This document shows positions 10,718 through 22,545 of a DNA stretch of 64,000 nt, piece after piece (within the stretch, counting starts at the first letter, position 1; every line of letters begins with the position of its first letter). Made by a program: the position numbers and the translations under genes. The notes under the pieces are model-generated. The model had not been told where the DNA came from. It was given only the letters and a program-made list of their open reading frames with translations, and ran no database searches. This stretch comes from Phaeophleospora eucalypticola (Eukaryota > Ascomycota > Dothideomycetes > Mycosphaerellales > Mycosphaerellaceae): contig JAKLNG010000007.1 in NCBI GenBank assembly GCA_022814565.1, positions 992,001-1,056,000 on the forward strand. The letters run 5' to 3'.

Positions 10718-11685
10718 ATGTCGCAATACGGAAAATGGCATGATTTCTGCCGAGACAGTGGCAGCGGATATGCGACGATCCCCGTCTGCAATCTGTTCTC
10801 CGAGTCGAGGGCACGAGGAGGTGCTGCTCCATACTATGGCGGCTGCCAACTCACAGGAATTCCCTTGGGCGGCAACGACCGACACCTGGCGAATCTGGGA
10901 TCAATACTGCTTGCGTTCATTGCCATCCTGATCTCGGCGTTCTTGCTATTCCGATCCGAACGAAAGAAGGCCGCAGTGGGACGAAGGGAGATGCAAATAT
11001 TTCTGCTGGGATACATTGTGATTGAGATATGCGAGATTTTCACGGTCGGCGGATTCCCTCTGGATGGTGCAGTGCGAAGGGGATTCTCGGCAGTACACAT
11101 TGCGGCGGTTGTCGCAACGCTATGGATTCTGATGATGAACGGGGCTGTTGGATATCAGCTCATCGACGACGGCACCCCTCTGTCACTGTTCTTGATCTTC
11201 GGATCGGCTGTGATTCTCTTCGTCGGAACCGGATATATTGCACTAGACACCGGGTTCAGCTGGACAGGGTACTGGGACGACACATTGACAGACCCAAACC
11301 GAGCCTATGCGCTGTACACTCTGTATCAGCTCGTGCCGCTGGTATTCCTATTCGTGTACTTCGTACTGGAGACTGTCCTGGTTCTGAAGGTGCTTGGTGA
11401 AGTGCGGCCAATGTGTAAGTTCACCAACGTTCAAGTGGGTATGCGGTGACTGACTTCCCTCTCTTAGTCTATCTCGTTGGAGCGACCCTTCTCTTTGCGA
11501 TCGGACAGATCTTCCAGTACGTGATCAGCGTACACATTTGCAATGGCACAAACGGAAAGATCAACGGCGGACTCTTCGAAACACTCTTTACCCTTCTTGC
11601 TGTCGTCACGATATGGCTATTCTGGTCGAGCATCACCGAAGATGATTGGCCGATGGCTCCCTCTGGCGGAAGCACGTATACATAA
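10718..11685 (+). CDS. CHS7: Chitin synthase export chaperone
   Basis: Two exons, 10718-11414 and 11468-11685, are separated by a 53-base intron (GTAAGT..TTAG) and encode 304 residues. The N-terminus has the family pattern of a short luminal segment with spaced cysteines (WHDFC, IPVCNLF, GGC). Seven hydrophobic segments follow, including LGSILLAFIAILISAFLL and IFLLGYIVIEICEI. Chs7 proteins reside in the ER and help chitin synthase Chs3 fold and leave the ER. The C-terminal exon completes the last membrane segments (YLVGATLLFAIGQ) and a short tail ending GGSTYT. The length is as expected for filamentous fungi. The start is the first ATG of the frame, after a pyrimidine-rich leader. Confidence 0.92.
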
Positions 11686-12652
11686 GTTTTGCAAGCTGTT
11701 GGATTGTTGATTTTCATTTGCGGGGAGGGAAAGATATTAATGTGAGCGAGTAATCGTGACAGGACTGGCGCCCTGTCTCTCCTTCCAAATTTTTTCGAGC
11801 GCCCTTTGAGCGGGCAGTCGCTGGATGCGCCCTCGGGACGAGCACGGAATTGGGGCCCAGGACGGCAAGGAGTCTGGCGACGGCGACGGTGCAGTACAGT
11901 TGCCGACTCCTACGAGTTACGTGTGCATAGCGAATACGATACCACTTGATTGTTCTTTGGAAACATGGAATTTGAATTATGTTGCATATCCTCTTGCCTT
12001 TCTACGCTTCACTTTCGGGGTCAATCGTAGTTCAGGTTCTGACCTGTCTCTCCATTTCACTAGTGTCGCTATATAGCGTCTTCGTACGCCGTAGGAGTAT
12101 CTCGGCGGACCATGCCGCTCTCGTGACACTGAGGAATTGACAGTAGCCCCGTCTACTCCCGTCGGAAACGAAAGTAAAGAAAGTTCAGTTCACTTTTTCT
12201 TGACGAACCTGGAAAGTCGCGTTTGTGGGAACGCGAACCTTGTGCTGCCTGTCGCGCATTTCTTCGTCTGTACTTATTCGGCAGGAGCGACGTCCGACCG
12301 CCCCACCTCAAACAACCTGGTCTCGGCTTCCACTTCGAAGTTGACTTCTTCCCACACACATCAACAACATTCAATCCCAACAGGCTCTGACACAGAACTA
12401 CAAAGGCACGCTGAAGTCCACGCAGAGTGGCGTCTGATTGTGCAACAGTACAGCCAAACAAGTGACACGCGTTCTTAAGAGGATCGCGTGTCTCCGATGG
12501 GCCTTCATGTTATTCATATGAAAACAGCAAGGCAGCCCCAGGCAAAGTGCGGAACCCCCAGCGCCGTGTGTGGGGATGTGCACCCCTGGCACACGCTATT
12601 TTGATTATCCAATCTCACTCTGGACTGAAAGTCCTCTGCAATTGAGGTCACA
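11686..12652. other. Intergenic, CHS7 / chromodomain gene
   Basis: This is a 967-base spacer between two plus-strand genes. It should contain the CHS7 3' end and the promoter of the chromodomain gene. Short open frames on both strands overlap one another without domain-like character. Confidence 0.45.
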
Positions 12653-15600
12653 ATGGCTTTCAGCAGAAGAAAAAAGCCCATCTTCGACTCTGAGTCGGAC
12701 GAAGATTCAATTGCCACCGACTCGACTGCCCAAAGCGAAGAACAGGCAACTTACAATGTGGAGCGAATCTTGTCGGAGGAGTGGGACTCCGACGAGGACC
12801 GCATGACATATCTCATCAAATGGGAAGGGTATCCACTACATCGTGCAACGTGGGAGCCTGAAGAGAATTTGCAAGATTCTGTAATCATGGAAGAATGGGA
12901 GAAGGCCAAGTCGCGTATCAAAGCCGGTCTCGAAGTGCCTTTTGACACAGAAGAGTACAATGCGGCCTATGAATACCATGAGCAACAAAAGGAAGAGAGA
13001 GCCAGGCGACGTGAAGCGAAGAAGAGAAAGCGCAGAAGGCAGAACCTTCTTCCCTCATCCGCCGAGAGTTCAGATGTTCCTCTTGCCGCGAAAGCATCGG
13101 CAAAGAAGAAGAAGAGTCAAAATGGTCAACCTGTTGCACCAAAGAAAGGAGTTGCTCAAAAGATTGAGCACAAGAAAAAGAGAGGACATGCCACGCTACC
13201 ATCAGACTCAGAGTCGGAGAGTTACGATGACGATGGCGAGGACGGCGATTCCGATTCAGAGGCAGATTCTCTTTTTGAGGAGCTCGGGGGGCGAGGCGAG
13301 TCTCCAAGGGCTGCAAAGTCTCCTTCCGCCTCTAGCACCGGAGTACGAAAATCTCCTAGAAAAACAAATGCAAAAGCCTCGGTCCTCAAGGAACCAGTAA
13401 GAGTACCGCCAGCGAGACCTATCTCCCCTAGTCACGCCAGGAAAAGTGCACCGGGTCCGGGTCCGGCGGCTTCGGGTCCATCGATGACAGCCAAAAGCAC
13501 TGCTGCGGCTACCGCCAAGCGCACAGGCAAGAGCTCTGTCAAACAAGTGGGCTCTAATGTCTTCGCGAATCCCGACTGGGGTGCACAAAAGAAAGGCAGA
13601 CAGAGGCCGAGAGTCACAGGGGAAACGCCCAAAGATTCGTTCGATCCCAAGTTCAGAAATCTCTCACAGCAGAATCGATTTCAGAAATACAGCAAAAACG
13701 AGAAGGCACCCAGTTTCGAGGCCCTGAAAGGTCTGATTGTTGACCCAAAGACTGGCAAGACCATCTCGCGTGACAGCGAGGAAGCGGCTCCCCCAGGGCA
13801 ACCTACGGTCCCTCAGAGAAAGACATCAGTCTCCGAGAAATCTGCTGCTGCGAACCTGCCTGTAGATCTCGCAGAGAACACGCGCAACGACGCTCAAGTA
13901 CGACCTAGTGCGCAGGCTCGCGAGCCTCACACTCATCCATTCACAAGCGCAGCTAGCGGTGTTGCCGATGCATATCGACGAAGAAGTCCGCCACCGCCTG
14001 CGCGAGAAAATCTTTCAAAGCCAGACTCGAGCAAGAGTGAGACTCATCGACATGCGCCAGTCCCTGGGGCACTGCAGTCGGTCTCCGGCGCGATCCATGG
14101 CGCTTATCATAGGAGAACTCCACCTCCTGCAAATGATCGACGAAGGTCCGCATCGCCTGCAAGATCGCCAAAGCAGGCAGTTGCGACAGAGGACATCACG
14201 GCAGCATTGAAACAACCTCGCCGATCTATTACATGCCCGTTTTGGCAGAGAAATGAATGCGTGTACTCTGCGGAGACATGTCGCAATGCTCACTGGATAG
14301 TAGGTGATGGTCCTAATCGTCCACCAAAGGAGTTGACCTGCTACTTCTGGTACTCGGGCCGATGCAACAAGGTCGAGGAGGCTTGTGATTATGCACATCA
14401 CGACACTGGAATCATCGCAAACCCGCCGCCTGGATATCCTCCTCTTCCTCAGCGAGCCGTTTCTCCAACAAAACCCTCCGCCACTGTGCCCGCGCCTCGC
14501 GCGGCGCCGGATCCAGATCTACGCGCCATTCCGAAACATAAAGTGACTTGCTGGTACTGGCAGCAGTCTAAAGGATGTTCCAAGCCGGATCATGTGTGTG
14601 CTTACGCTCATTGGGACACTGGCGTACTTGCTGGTCCTCCAGGAACAGGACCCATTAGTAGGAAGAGAAGTGCGGCGTTTGTAGCGGGCGAAACAAACGC
14701 TGGCCGGCCTGCAAACAGTGCCCGTGACCTCCAACAAGCTTCCGCCGCAAGCCCGCTCGCGCGTTTGCACAATCCGAACGAGCCATCACACTCGGTACTG
14801 CAGGGACAAAGTTTCAACCTCCAGAATAACCAAATTCATTCGCCAATCCCTCTCCACGACTCTCCAGCGCAAAGTCCCGTGGCGCCGGCAGCCGAGAGTC
14901 ATGCCCAAATGCCACCGCAGCCTCACAACAAGGGACCAATTCACAAGCGGCCTTCCATTGTGCCATGCTCAACAGTTCATGGCGTACTAGAAGTACGGTT
15001 CTCGGATCAAGACGAGGCTCTGAGCCTCGCCGCAAAATTTGAGGTGCCAGACACAGAAGCGTTTCAGCGGCTTGCAGGCAATGGCCCTGTCGTGCAGGTT
15101 GATCACTTCGTGATGTCCGGCGACTTTGAAAATATCATGTGGAGTCAGACGGCCCGTGAAGTCATCGCATCAACAGGTGGCATTGCAGCAGATCAATCAG
15201 TCGGGGATAAGCTGCAGACTATAAGCGAGATGTGCAAACTGAATGCTGGCGGGTTTTTAGCCTCCATTGCAGGACTCGACTCCAGGATGCTGATTTACCC
15301 AAGCAACAGCGAGACTTGGCGATTCATCGAGACCGAAGATGTTCAACTGCCCTCTGGATGCCTTTTGCATTTTCGGCTGCTCAGTCATCTACCTGGGATC
15401 TCAGAGCCAGTGCAGGGGTCAGAGCTAACGCAAACACCGTCAGTCATCACACAAGAGCAACAAGCGATTGCGATTGGCGAGAACATTGTGCAATTGGACC
15501 GTGACCGCTTATTACTCCCCAAACCCGGGCGTCCGCACGCTTCTGAGGTCTTCCTGCTTGTCCCGCCGAGCCATCACGATGAACTCATCGTCTATTCCCG

Positions 15601-16456
15601 ATACTTCAAAGCTCAAGGGCTCCGTGTGTATCACTCAGGCACGCCTGGTGCATGGGCTCGTTTCCGAGACAAATGCAGAGGCGACCAGATCTACAGACTC
15701 TTGATCATACATCCTCAGCTGCGCCTTTGGCAGGTTCCTGGCTTGGAAAGTTTCCTCAACTCGCATGGCAGGGTCGGGATCTTTTCGATTGGAGTGGATC
15801 ACATGATAGCAGAACATGAAGGGCGTCAGCCGCAGTTCGCGTGCCACCGAATGTTTCCCCAAGGGAGGGTGGTCTTCATCACAGACGATGTGTTCGTTCG
15901 GCACCCAGAGAAAGCTACGCAGGTCATTGGTGCTTTCCTCGAGAAGCAAGACATTCGACCTGCCGCCGCAAGGGAGTCGAATCGGATCGCGACAAGACCA
16001 GGCTTGAAGGACTGGATCTTCAATCTGGCTCTCGAGAAGACAAGCGTACGGGGTCGTCGAGACAATCGAGACAATCGAGACAATCGGTGGTGGGAGCTGT
16101 ACAAGATTGTGGCTCGACTCTGTCCACAGGAAGACGAGGACCCCTGGGACTTGTCTCAGCCTTTGCCGCATTCGTCTCTCGTCTCCATCTCCCCTGAGCT
16201 GCTTCCGGCCTTCCAGAAAATGTGGGAGACAAATCCGACTGCAGCGACGGATTTCATGGTCAACTGGTTCGCTGGCTGGGCCATTATGAATGCACATCAA
16301 TTCAGGAGATTTGAGATTTGCCATGTCCCGGATTTGGCGGGCGATGTCATGCTCGACCCTGAGGCGATAGCAGACCCGAGGGGATGGAGCAAGAAGTATC
16401 AGCATCTGGATGTGTCGCTGCCGGAGACTGTGGTGAAGAGGCAGCAGAAGAAGTGA
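12653..16456 (+). CDS. Chromodomain protein with three CCCH zinc fingers
   Basis: One long frame encodes 1267 residues. A chromodomain lies at about 34-95, with a complete aromatic cage at Y34, W57 and Y60 and the TWEPEENL signature. A basic and acidic low-complexity region (about 110-500) contains several likely nuclear signals (KKRKRRRQ). Three CCCH fingers follow at about 525-550, 562-585 and 631-655, spaced C-x7/8-C-x6-C-x3-H. The C-terminal third (about 780-1260) looks folded, with LFLLVPPSHHDEL-like strands and a final helical part, but I cannot name it. The fold suggests reading of methylated histone H3 combined with RNA or protein binding, loosely like Chp1 of the RITS complex. That comparison is an inference. 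There are no introns, which is unusual for a gene of this length here. Confidence 0.8.
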   Translation: MAFSRRKKPIFDSESDEDSIATDSTAQSEEQATYNVERILSEEWDSDEDRMTYLIKWEGYPLHRATWEPEENLQDSVIMEEWEKAKSRIKAGLEVPFDTEEYNAAYEYHEQQKEERARRREAKKRKRRRQNLLPSSAESSDVPLAAKASAKKKKSQNGQPVAPKKGVAQKIEHKKKRGHATLPSDSESESYDDDGEDGDSDSEADSLFEELGGRGESPRAAKSPSASSTGVRKSPRKTNAKASVLKEPVRVPPARPISPSHARKSAPGPGPAASGPSMTAKSTAAATAKRTGKSSVKQVGSNVFANPDWGAQKKGRQRPRVTGETPKDSFDPKFRNLSQQNRFQKYSKNEKAPSFEALKGLIVDPKTGKTISRDSEEAAPPGQPTVPQRKTSVSEKSAAANLPVDLAENTRNDAQVRPSAQAREPHTHPFTSAASGVADAYRRRSPPPPARENLSKPDSSKSETHRHAPVPGALQSVSGAIHGAYHRRTPPPANDRRRSASPARSPKQAVATEDITAALKQPRRSITCPFWQRNECVYSAETCRNAHWIVGDGPNRPPKELTCYFWYSGRCNKVEEACDYAHHDTGIIANPPPGYPPLPQRAVSPTKPSATVPAPRAAPDPDLRAIPKHKVTCWYWQQSKGCSKPDHVCAYAHWDTGVLAGPPGTGPISRKRSAAFVAGETNAGRPANSARDLQQASAASPLARLHNPNEPSHSVLQGQSFNLQNNQIHSPIPLHDSPAQSPVAPAAESHAQMPPQPHNKGPIHKRPSIVPCSTVHGVLEVRFSDQDEALSLAAKFEVPDTEAFQRLAGNGPVVQVDHFVMSGDFENIMWSQTAREVIASTGGIAADQSVGDKLQTISEMCKLNAGGFLASIAGLDSRMLIYPSNSETWRFIETEDVQLPSGCLLHFRLLSHLPGISEPVQGSELTQTPSVITQEQQAIAIGENIVQLDRDRLLLPKPGRPHASEVFLLVPPSHHDELIVYSRYFKAQGLRVYHSGTPGAWARFRDKCRGDQIYRLLIIHPQLRLWQVPGLESFLNSHGRVGIFSIGVDHMIAEHEGRQPQFACHRMFPQGRVVFITDDVFVRHPEKATQVIGAFLEKQDIRPAAARESNRIATRPGLKDWIFNLALEKTSVRGRRDNRDNRDNRWWELYKIVARLCPQEDEDPWDLSQPLPHSSLVSISPELLPAFQKMWETNPTAATDFMVNWFAGWAIMNAHQFRRFEICHVPDLAGDVMLDPEAIADPRGWSKKYQHLDVSLPETVVKRQQKK
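16061..16088 (+). repeat. Tandem GAGACAATC repeat inside the chromodomain gene
   Basis: About three in-frame copies of a nine-base unit (GAGACAATC) encode repeated Arg-Asp-Asn. The repeat keeps the frame, so copy number changes would only lengthen or shorten a charged loop. Confidence 0.8.
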
Positions 16457-16865
16457 TGGATATGTCGGCTGGGAGATGCGGATGGAGTGGATGATGCCAA
16501 TGAGTTTGTGGTCTGGAACGTGCGGAAATATGCACTCGAGCTCTCTTGTGACAGGCTTGGGCCTGAAGATGAGCAGCGTGTTAGAATGACTTTGATGAGA
16601 TCACGATGTGTAGTATAGCAAGCGATAGAGATACCCCATAAGCAGCTTCTTCTTAACGTCCTCGATGATGAACGCGATTCCCTCTTTCTGACTTACAACC
16701 TTCTTCTGCGATTCTGATGGGGCCAAGAGCAACGTCTGGTCCCACGTCAAACCGAGAGCAGCCACTTCTCTCGAGATAGGGACGTATGAAAATGAACATG
16801 CGGTACACGAAGACGCTGTATACTTTCTACACCTTTACATCGCGGTGCTACTTACAGTGCACCTG
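16457..16865. other. Convergent spacer, chromodomain gene / CLPTM1 gene
   Basis: This 409-base region lies between two converging genes and is probably 3' UTR of both. No gene is seen. Confidence 0.4.
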
Positions 16866-18898
16866 TTATCCCTTACGCTTCTTCGCGCTGCCCTTGTCCT
16901 TGGCACTGCTCACAGCCGAATCGACCTTACCGTCCAAATCCCCCTTCATTTTGCCCTTGTCATCCGTCTTCTTCCCATCCGCAGGCCCCGCAAGCGGCTT
17001 CGCAGCCTGCTTACTCTCGACTTCCTCGTCATCACCTCCCTGACCAAACTCGTTGACACGCGTGTAGTCGACCTTGTAAGCCCAAGCTTGGTAGAGGTAG
17101 ACGAAGAAAATGACGTCGTCACGCAGAGTGGCGAGGCGGTGCAGGACGGGCATCTTGATGGTGAAGGCGAAGAGGTCGTCGATGAAGGTGTTGAGGAACT
17201 TGTACATCATGGCTTTGGCGGGCATGTGGGCGACCGATTTGAGGCGGTAGTTGATGTAGAGGGATGGGACCTGGGGAGGGTTAGTTGAGGACGTTTCAGG
17301 GGGTAGTTGGTGGGATGTGGACTTACCATCATGAGGAAGCCGTAAGCGTACACGCTTCCCACGAGGGTCGTGATGATGAAGCTGTACCAGCTCTTGTGCG
17401 TCTCGTAGATCAGAGAGTAGGCTGCGTATGCCAATAGAAGTGGAACCGCGATGATTCCCATGTACTTGAAGGCGATCTTGTCGTACTCCTCGGTCTTTTC
17501 TTCGGTTTCGCTGAGCTTGTGCTTGTCTTCGAAGACGACCATGTACGGCAGCCCAATGTTGTGAGCAAACGTTCCTGGTGCAGGCTCACGGACGCGGACA
17601 TTCACAGCTTTCGTGATCTTCCAGGCTTCGATTGCTATACCCATGCCTTGGCCGAATAGGATCATCCAGCTAGTGTTTTCGTTATTGTCCATGAGGTAGA
17701 GGAAGATGATTGCTTGCATCACAACATTCGAAAGGATGCTTCGCACAGAAACACCAACATTGTCCTTCTTGCTGCGCCAGTGACTGACGTCGGACTTGAA
17801 AGCCAGCATCTCGAAGATCATGTGCAACACGGACACGACCGCTGTGGTGCCCAGTAGCCAGGGGTTGGTGTCGAGTAGGGTCTCCTTGATCATCTCCAAT
17901 TCTGAGCCATCGCCTCCGCCTGGCCCAGTAGACTCGCCAGCAGCCGCCTTCCGCGCTGTCTCCTTCATTCCTTCGTCCATGCTAGCCATGATTCCGAATT
18001 GCCAGTTGGGCATTGTTGACAAGTCTACATTGATGGGCAAGTGCTTCGTGGGTACAGTGGTGTTGAGTTCGGTCATTTGAGATTTCAGCTGCCAGAAGGT
18101 ATTGAGGTACAGGACTGGATAATACCAGCCATTCTTTCCAGTAGCATCGCGAGCTCCAGTTGGGTCAAGAGTGTAGTATTGCTTCATGGCCGGGTGTGCA
18201 GAGGGATACTGGACGTTGCCAGTCTCAATGAAGGACAGCGTGAAGTTGGGATGATAGTAAGAGGCAACGGATGGACCTGAGTTGTCTTCTGGCTCCACTT
18301 CTTCAGGTAGGTCGGTTTCGTTCTGTCCAGCCAACAAGTTCCTCGTTTTGCGCACTTTCTTCTTGGTGAGGTACTGGGTCAGAGGTCGCAGCATACGATA
18401 GGCTTTGGCCTGGTCGTATGAAGGGGACGCAGGGTCCAACTCAGCGCCTGTTTGTCCTACAAATATGTGTGCCCACAGAGTTCCGTTGTCCTGAACGCTC
18501 TTCGGTACATCGAAGCTCTTGTGCACCTCTCGATAGTCCTTCTGAGCCCGGTCCAGCGAAAAGTTCTTCTCTTCCAGAATGAGACTGTCGGCAGGCATGT
18601 TGTTTAGACGAGGCATGACAACGCTCGGCGAGATGTACATGCTGATGTCGACGCTTGTGTTGGGAGCCCAGAGCGGATAGACAAGTTCAGGAATTGCACT
18701 CCATTCTCCTAGGGCCGACTCTGCACCAGGAGTCATCTCTGGAGCAGCAGCAGGCTTCTGGCCTCCACCCATGAACTGCCGCATGGCAAACTGAATGGCT
18801 ATGAAGATGGCGATGTTCTTGCCAATCGACCAGATCTTGTCGGTCCAGTCTTGCTGCTGCTCGCCTTGGGCGGCGGCGGCGGGTCGTTGCTCGGGCAT
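16866..18898 (-). CDS. CLPTM1-family membrane protein
   Basis: Two exons, 18898-17327 and 17270-16866, are joined across a 56-base intron (GTAAGT..CCAG) and give 658 residues. The N-terminal segment IGKNIAIFIAIQFAMRQF is the first membrane span. A large extracytoplasmic domain follows (SLDRAQKDYREVH, a YYHPNFTLSFIETG motif, and a YPVLYLNTFW motif near residue 260). Four or five spans follow from about residue 350 (LLGTTAVVSVLHMIFEML, SWMILFGQGMGI). The tail is Lys/Asp-rich. Animal CLPTM1 and CLPTM1L are ER/Golgi proteins: CLPTM1 retains GABA-A receptors, and CLPTM1L acts as a lipid scramblase for GPI synthesis. The fungal role is inferred only by family. The gene is divergent from PNS1. Confidence 0.88.
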
Positions 18899-19715
18899 GG
18901 CGACGGATGGGTGCGTGGAATACGCGGAATGGAGGGACGGGTCAGGATCTTGCTGCGACTATCGGTCCATGGGTGATGTTGTATGCGTTGGTCGCAGAAG
19001 GAGCGTTGGAAAGGAGACGTTGAATTTGTTGATCGGCTGTCAAGTTGGTCTCCGGGAACTAGCTCCACGTGGGGACGAGATAGGCGGAGCTGGTTCCGCA
19101 GGTTCGGGCCATCAGATGCGAGATACGGTGAATGACGGCATAACAAAGAGCTGGAGCCAGCTCGCAATCTCCCGCCGGAGCAGGTCGATATGCGATGCAT
19201 GTTCGATAGAGAAGGCATGTTAGATATATCTTGGATAGCACCAAACGCCGTTATAAGTCCGAGTCAGGCAGTCAGGCCAACGGCGAAGGTTTGAGACGAG
19301 TGAAGCGGATCGGCGGTTGGAGTGAGGCAGACTGAGGCAGACGGAAGTGTGTCATGTGAGGCTGCTCTCTGCTCTCTCTCCGCGATAACAACGGCAGCTC
19401 CTCGTCCACCACCGATTACCATCATCACCCACGCTGCTGCCAGTACATCACTACCTCGCCTCCTACGCCTCCTTCACCGCCGACATTTCGCCTGCTTTTC
19501 TCTGCACAACTCTTCACCTTCGATTTCGCCATCTGTGAACCACACACTCTCTGGACCACACCGCCAGCACGTCTCCTTGGCTGCGCTCCGCATCCGGCAG
19601 CGTGCTGCTTGAGCTCCCTCATCCAGCTGCTGGATCGCCGGCGACGAGTCTACTGCTGCGACTACGCGTACCACGCGACCATATCGCTACCTGCTAACAC
19701 ATCTTCGCCAGCATC
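18899..19715. promoter_or_regulatory. Divergent promoter region, CLPTM1 gene / PNS1
   Basis: This 817-base spacer lies between divergent genes. The part next to PNS1 (about 19380-19700) is rich in CACC and pyrimidine tracts typical of a fungal leader. No specific site is recognised. Confidence 0.45.
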
Positions 19716-22049
19716 ATGTTCTCCGAATGTACGTCCTACTTGATTGAAGCCGCTGCTGCCACTGCCTCGTTGTGTCACAAGGCCGCATCATTATCGTCAG
19801 CTCGCGTGACTAACTTGAACTGATTGACAGATGCCTCACGCTTCCTCCAGCAATCCAACGCTCGTCTCTCTTTCACTCAGCAAGACGACCAGCGGAATCG
19901 CTCCAGAAATCCACTAGACCGGCGGCGTGCTCCCGCCAGCAACTCGCGCTACGTTCAGCGACCGGGCATGTCATCACACCCGTACCACAATCCATCCTCG
20001 TCCCAGTCACGCTTTCCGTTTGCCTCGAGGCTTTCGCGACAAGACCCTCAGGCCCCGCTGTTCTACAGTGCGACAGACGACTTTCACGAGGACGACGATG
20101 GCGACGAGCATGAGAGAGAGGTTGCAGACTGCTATGCGCTACAACGAAGCAGGCAGCACTTTGGGCCTAGCAATCTGACCGAAAGCTCGGAAATGGAAGA
20201 CGACGGAGTTGAAAAGATGGAGGAGACAGAAAAGGGCCAGAACCACGACAGAGACGAGAGCAGGCAAAGAGGGCGGATAGGCGCACCCTACCCGCCGTCC
20301 TCTCGGGCCGACAGCATGCCTGCATCAGAGACAAGCAGGCCTAGCTCTAAGGGTAAAGGCCGTCTTGTCGACATCAACTTGAACAGCACTATCCACGAGG
20401 AGCCTCCGGCATCTTTGGCGAACCTGTCGCCTTCGATCGATCCCGACGAGCCGCCTGCACCTTACCACGCCTTCAGATCAGGGACAAGGAACACAAAGAT
20501 GAGCAGCTTCATGCCCATGGAGACTGATAAGGAAGACCAAATAATGAATCCGAGGCCTAGTTCTACGGACCGAGAGAGTGTGCCCCCAACTGTCATCCTG
20601 CCTGCCCAAGAGCCGCCAAAGCACGATGCCTTCTGGGCAAACATCTTCATCATCGCACTTTGTACGATGTTCGCTACTTTCGTCGTTATCTGGTTTCAGA
20701 CTTCATCGCCTTCAAAGAAGACTCCGATCGGCGATACGGTGTATAGTGCACTACGAGGAAGCACCAATATGCTCGTGTGGGATACGCTTATTGCGGTCGT
20801 GGTGGCTCTAGTCTGGCTGACCTTGCTGCGAAGCTACGTGCGTGTCCTGGTGTTCGGCATGCTGGTCGCCGTACCGGTGATCCTGTTCTCTTTCTCCCTA
20901 TACCCGCTTATCAGCAGCTTTCACGGTACTTGGCACGGCAACTCAATTCAAGATAGGGCCATGCGATGGCTCTCCTTTGTGCCAGCAATCGTGGCTGGCA
21001 TTTGGACCTGGAATGTCATTCAAAGTCGGCATAGCCTCGCCAAGTCTATCAGCATCTTGGAATTCAGCACGAGGATCCTCACAGCCAGCCCATACCTGGT
21101 GGCGCTTGGATTTGCAACGCTAGGCCTGGTCGTTGTCTTCTCATGGACCTGGATGCTTATGTTCGAGCGTATATTCCTTTCCGGTCACTGGGTAGGCGCA
21201 AAGAAGTTCATCTTATACGCCAACAGCTGGTGGCTGGGAGCCTTCTTCGTATTGCAGTTCCTGTGGTCCCTGGGCGTCATTGCTGGAGTGCAGCGAGCGA
21301 CAACAGCAGCAACAGTCAGCCAGTGGTATTTTCATCGTTTGGCAGTACCACAGCCAACTAGCCGCGATGTCGTGAAGGCGAGCTATCTTCACGCGACTGG
21401 AGCGCTCTTCGGCACTGTCTGTCTGAGCACGTTCCTGAGTCTCCTCGTAAGGCTGCCTCTCATCATTCTGCCAGGCAGACTTGCTGGGCTGCTCAACGTG
21501 TGTGCCTACTGGATCATTCCTACAAGCCTCGCGACTCTGACCAACCCGCTCACACTCACATACGCCGCTATCCACAGCCATCCACTTGGAATCGCCGCGC
21601 GGGGCCTAGCGCAGCTCAACTTCGTCAGCCGCACCAACCCCAGCAACACGCTCGGAACACGCCAATTCAACCCTACCAACGGGTCTGGAAGTGCACTCCT
21701 TCCCTACCGCCTGTCCAAGCTTCTCCTTCAAGCAACCCGCTGGATAATGTCTTTTGCCCTCGGCTTCGGAGGCTGGGTCCGCGCTGCTCACAACATTCAA
21801 TTTGAAGGCGCCGGCGCAGGCATCAAGGGCAGTCTGTACGCCTATGTCGTTGGAATGATTGCCGGTACCATCGGTTTCGCGGTTCTGGGTGCCGTCGAGA
21901 ACGTGGTTGGAGCCGTGGTGGATGCGGCCGTCATTTGCTGGGCCAGTGAATCTGCAGGTGGCCGAGGGGAGGCCAAGTTCTGTCGTGAGGCAGGGGAGCT
22001 TTTTGGAAACGATGGAGGAGCAGGGTATGATCGGGTCAGTATGGCTTGA
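19716..22049 (+). CDS. PNS1: PNS1 / choline transporter-like (CTL, SLC44) protein
   Basis: A tiny first exon (19716-19728) encodes MFSE. It is spliced by a 102-base intron (GTACGT..ACAG) to 19831-22049, giving MFSEYASRFLQQSNARLS, the standard fungal start for this family. The product is 743 residues. A hydrophilic tail of about 260 residues is rich in Ser/Arg/Pro. About ten membrane segments follow, starting near FWANIFIIALCTMFATFVV and including the conserved late motif AYVVGMIAGTIGFAVLGAVE. CTL proteins are plasma-membrane or organelle transporters for choline and, in animals, ethanolamine. The yeast Pns1 substrate is not settled. The small first exon is easily missed, which would truncate the N-terminus. 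Confidence 0.87.
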
Positions 22050-22545
22050 TGACGAAGTTGGAGTGAGAAGAGATATGGACAAGGATGATTTTAGCATCAG
22101 GATTGGGATAAGAATACTGGGCGTTTTCTGCTGGATTGATGTTCTTGGAGAAACGGCGCATGAAGCGAATGGATCTTTCAATACCCCCTCGACGATGGAG
22201 ACACTAGAACGAGATGAAGAGGATGGATGGATGGATGTATCATTGCTGCCAAATTTTTGGATGAGCAAAGTGGGACTGGCTAGATGAGAAGTAAGGACAT
22301 GACTACACAATTCTATGTCGTTATGAACGAGAAGAACCTCATAATCTTGACGATCGACAATATCTCGCTTTCACAGTTCCAAAAAGGTAATTGAGGATTT
22401 CAACAAGTTCTTTCTCTTCATCCTATACTGCGTACGTATATACGTCGGGTTGACAATGAGCAGGGAACTCGAGTATACAACTGAAGAGACAATCCATCAA
22501 ACCCCCGCTATGCAACAAAATGCCTCATGTGCGTACTGAACCAAA
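22050..22545. other. Convergent spacer, PNS1 / SEY1
   Basis: This 496-base region between converging genes is probably their 3' UTRs. A frame continuing to 22287 is a shadow of the PNS1 end and has no family character. Confidence 0.4.

Noticed and set aside
15635..16405. 256-codon minus-strand frame inside the chromodomain gene
   Set aside because: Shadow of the sense gene. Composition is Arg/Cys/His-rich without family character.
21859..22287. Alternative C-terminus of PNS1 in another frame
   Set aside because: The main frame ends with the conserved family tail, and no splice signals lead into this frame.
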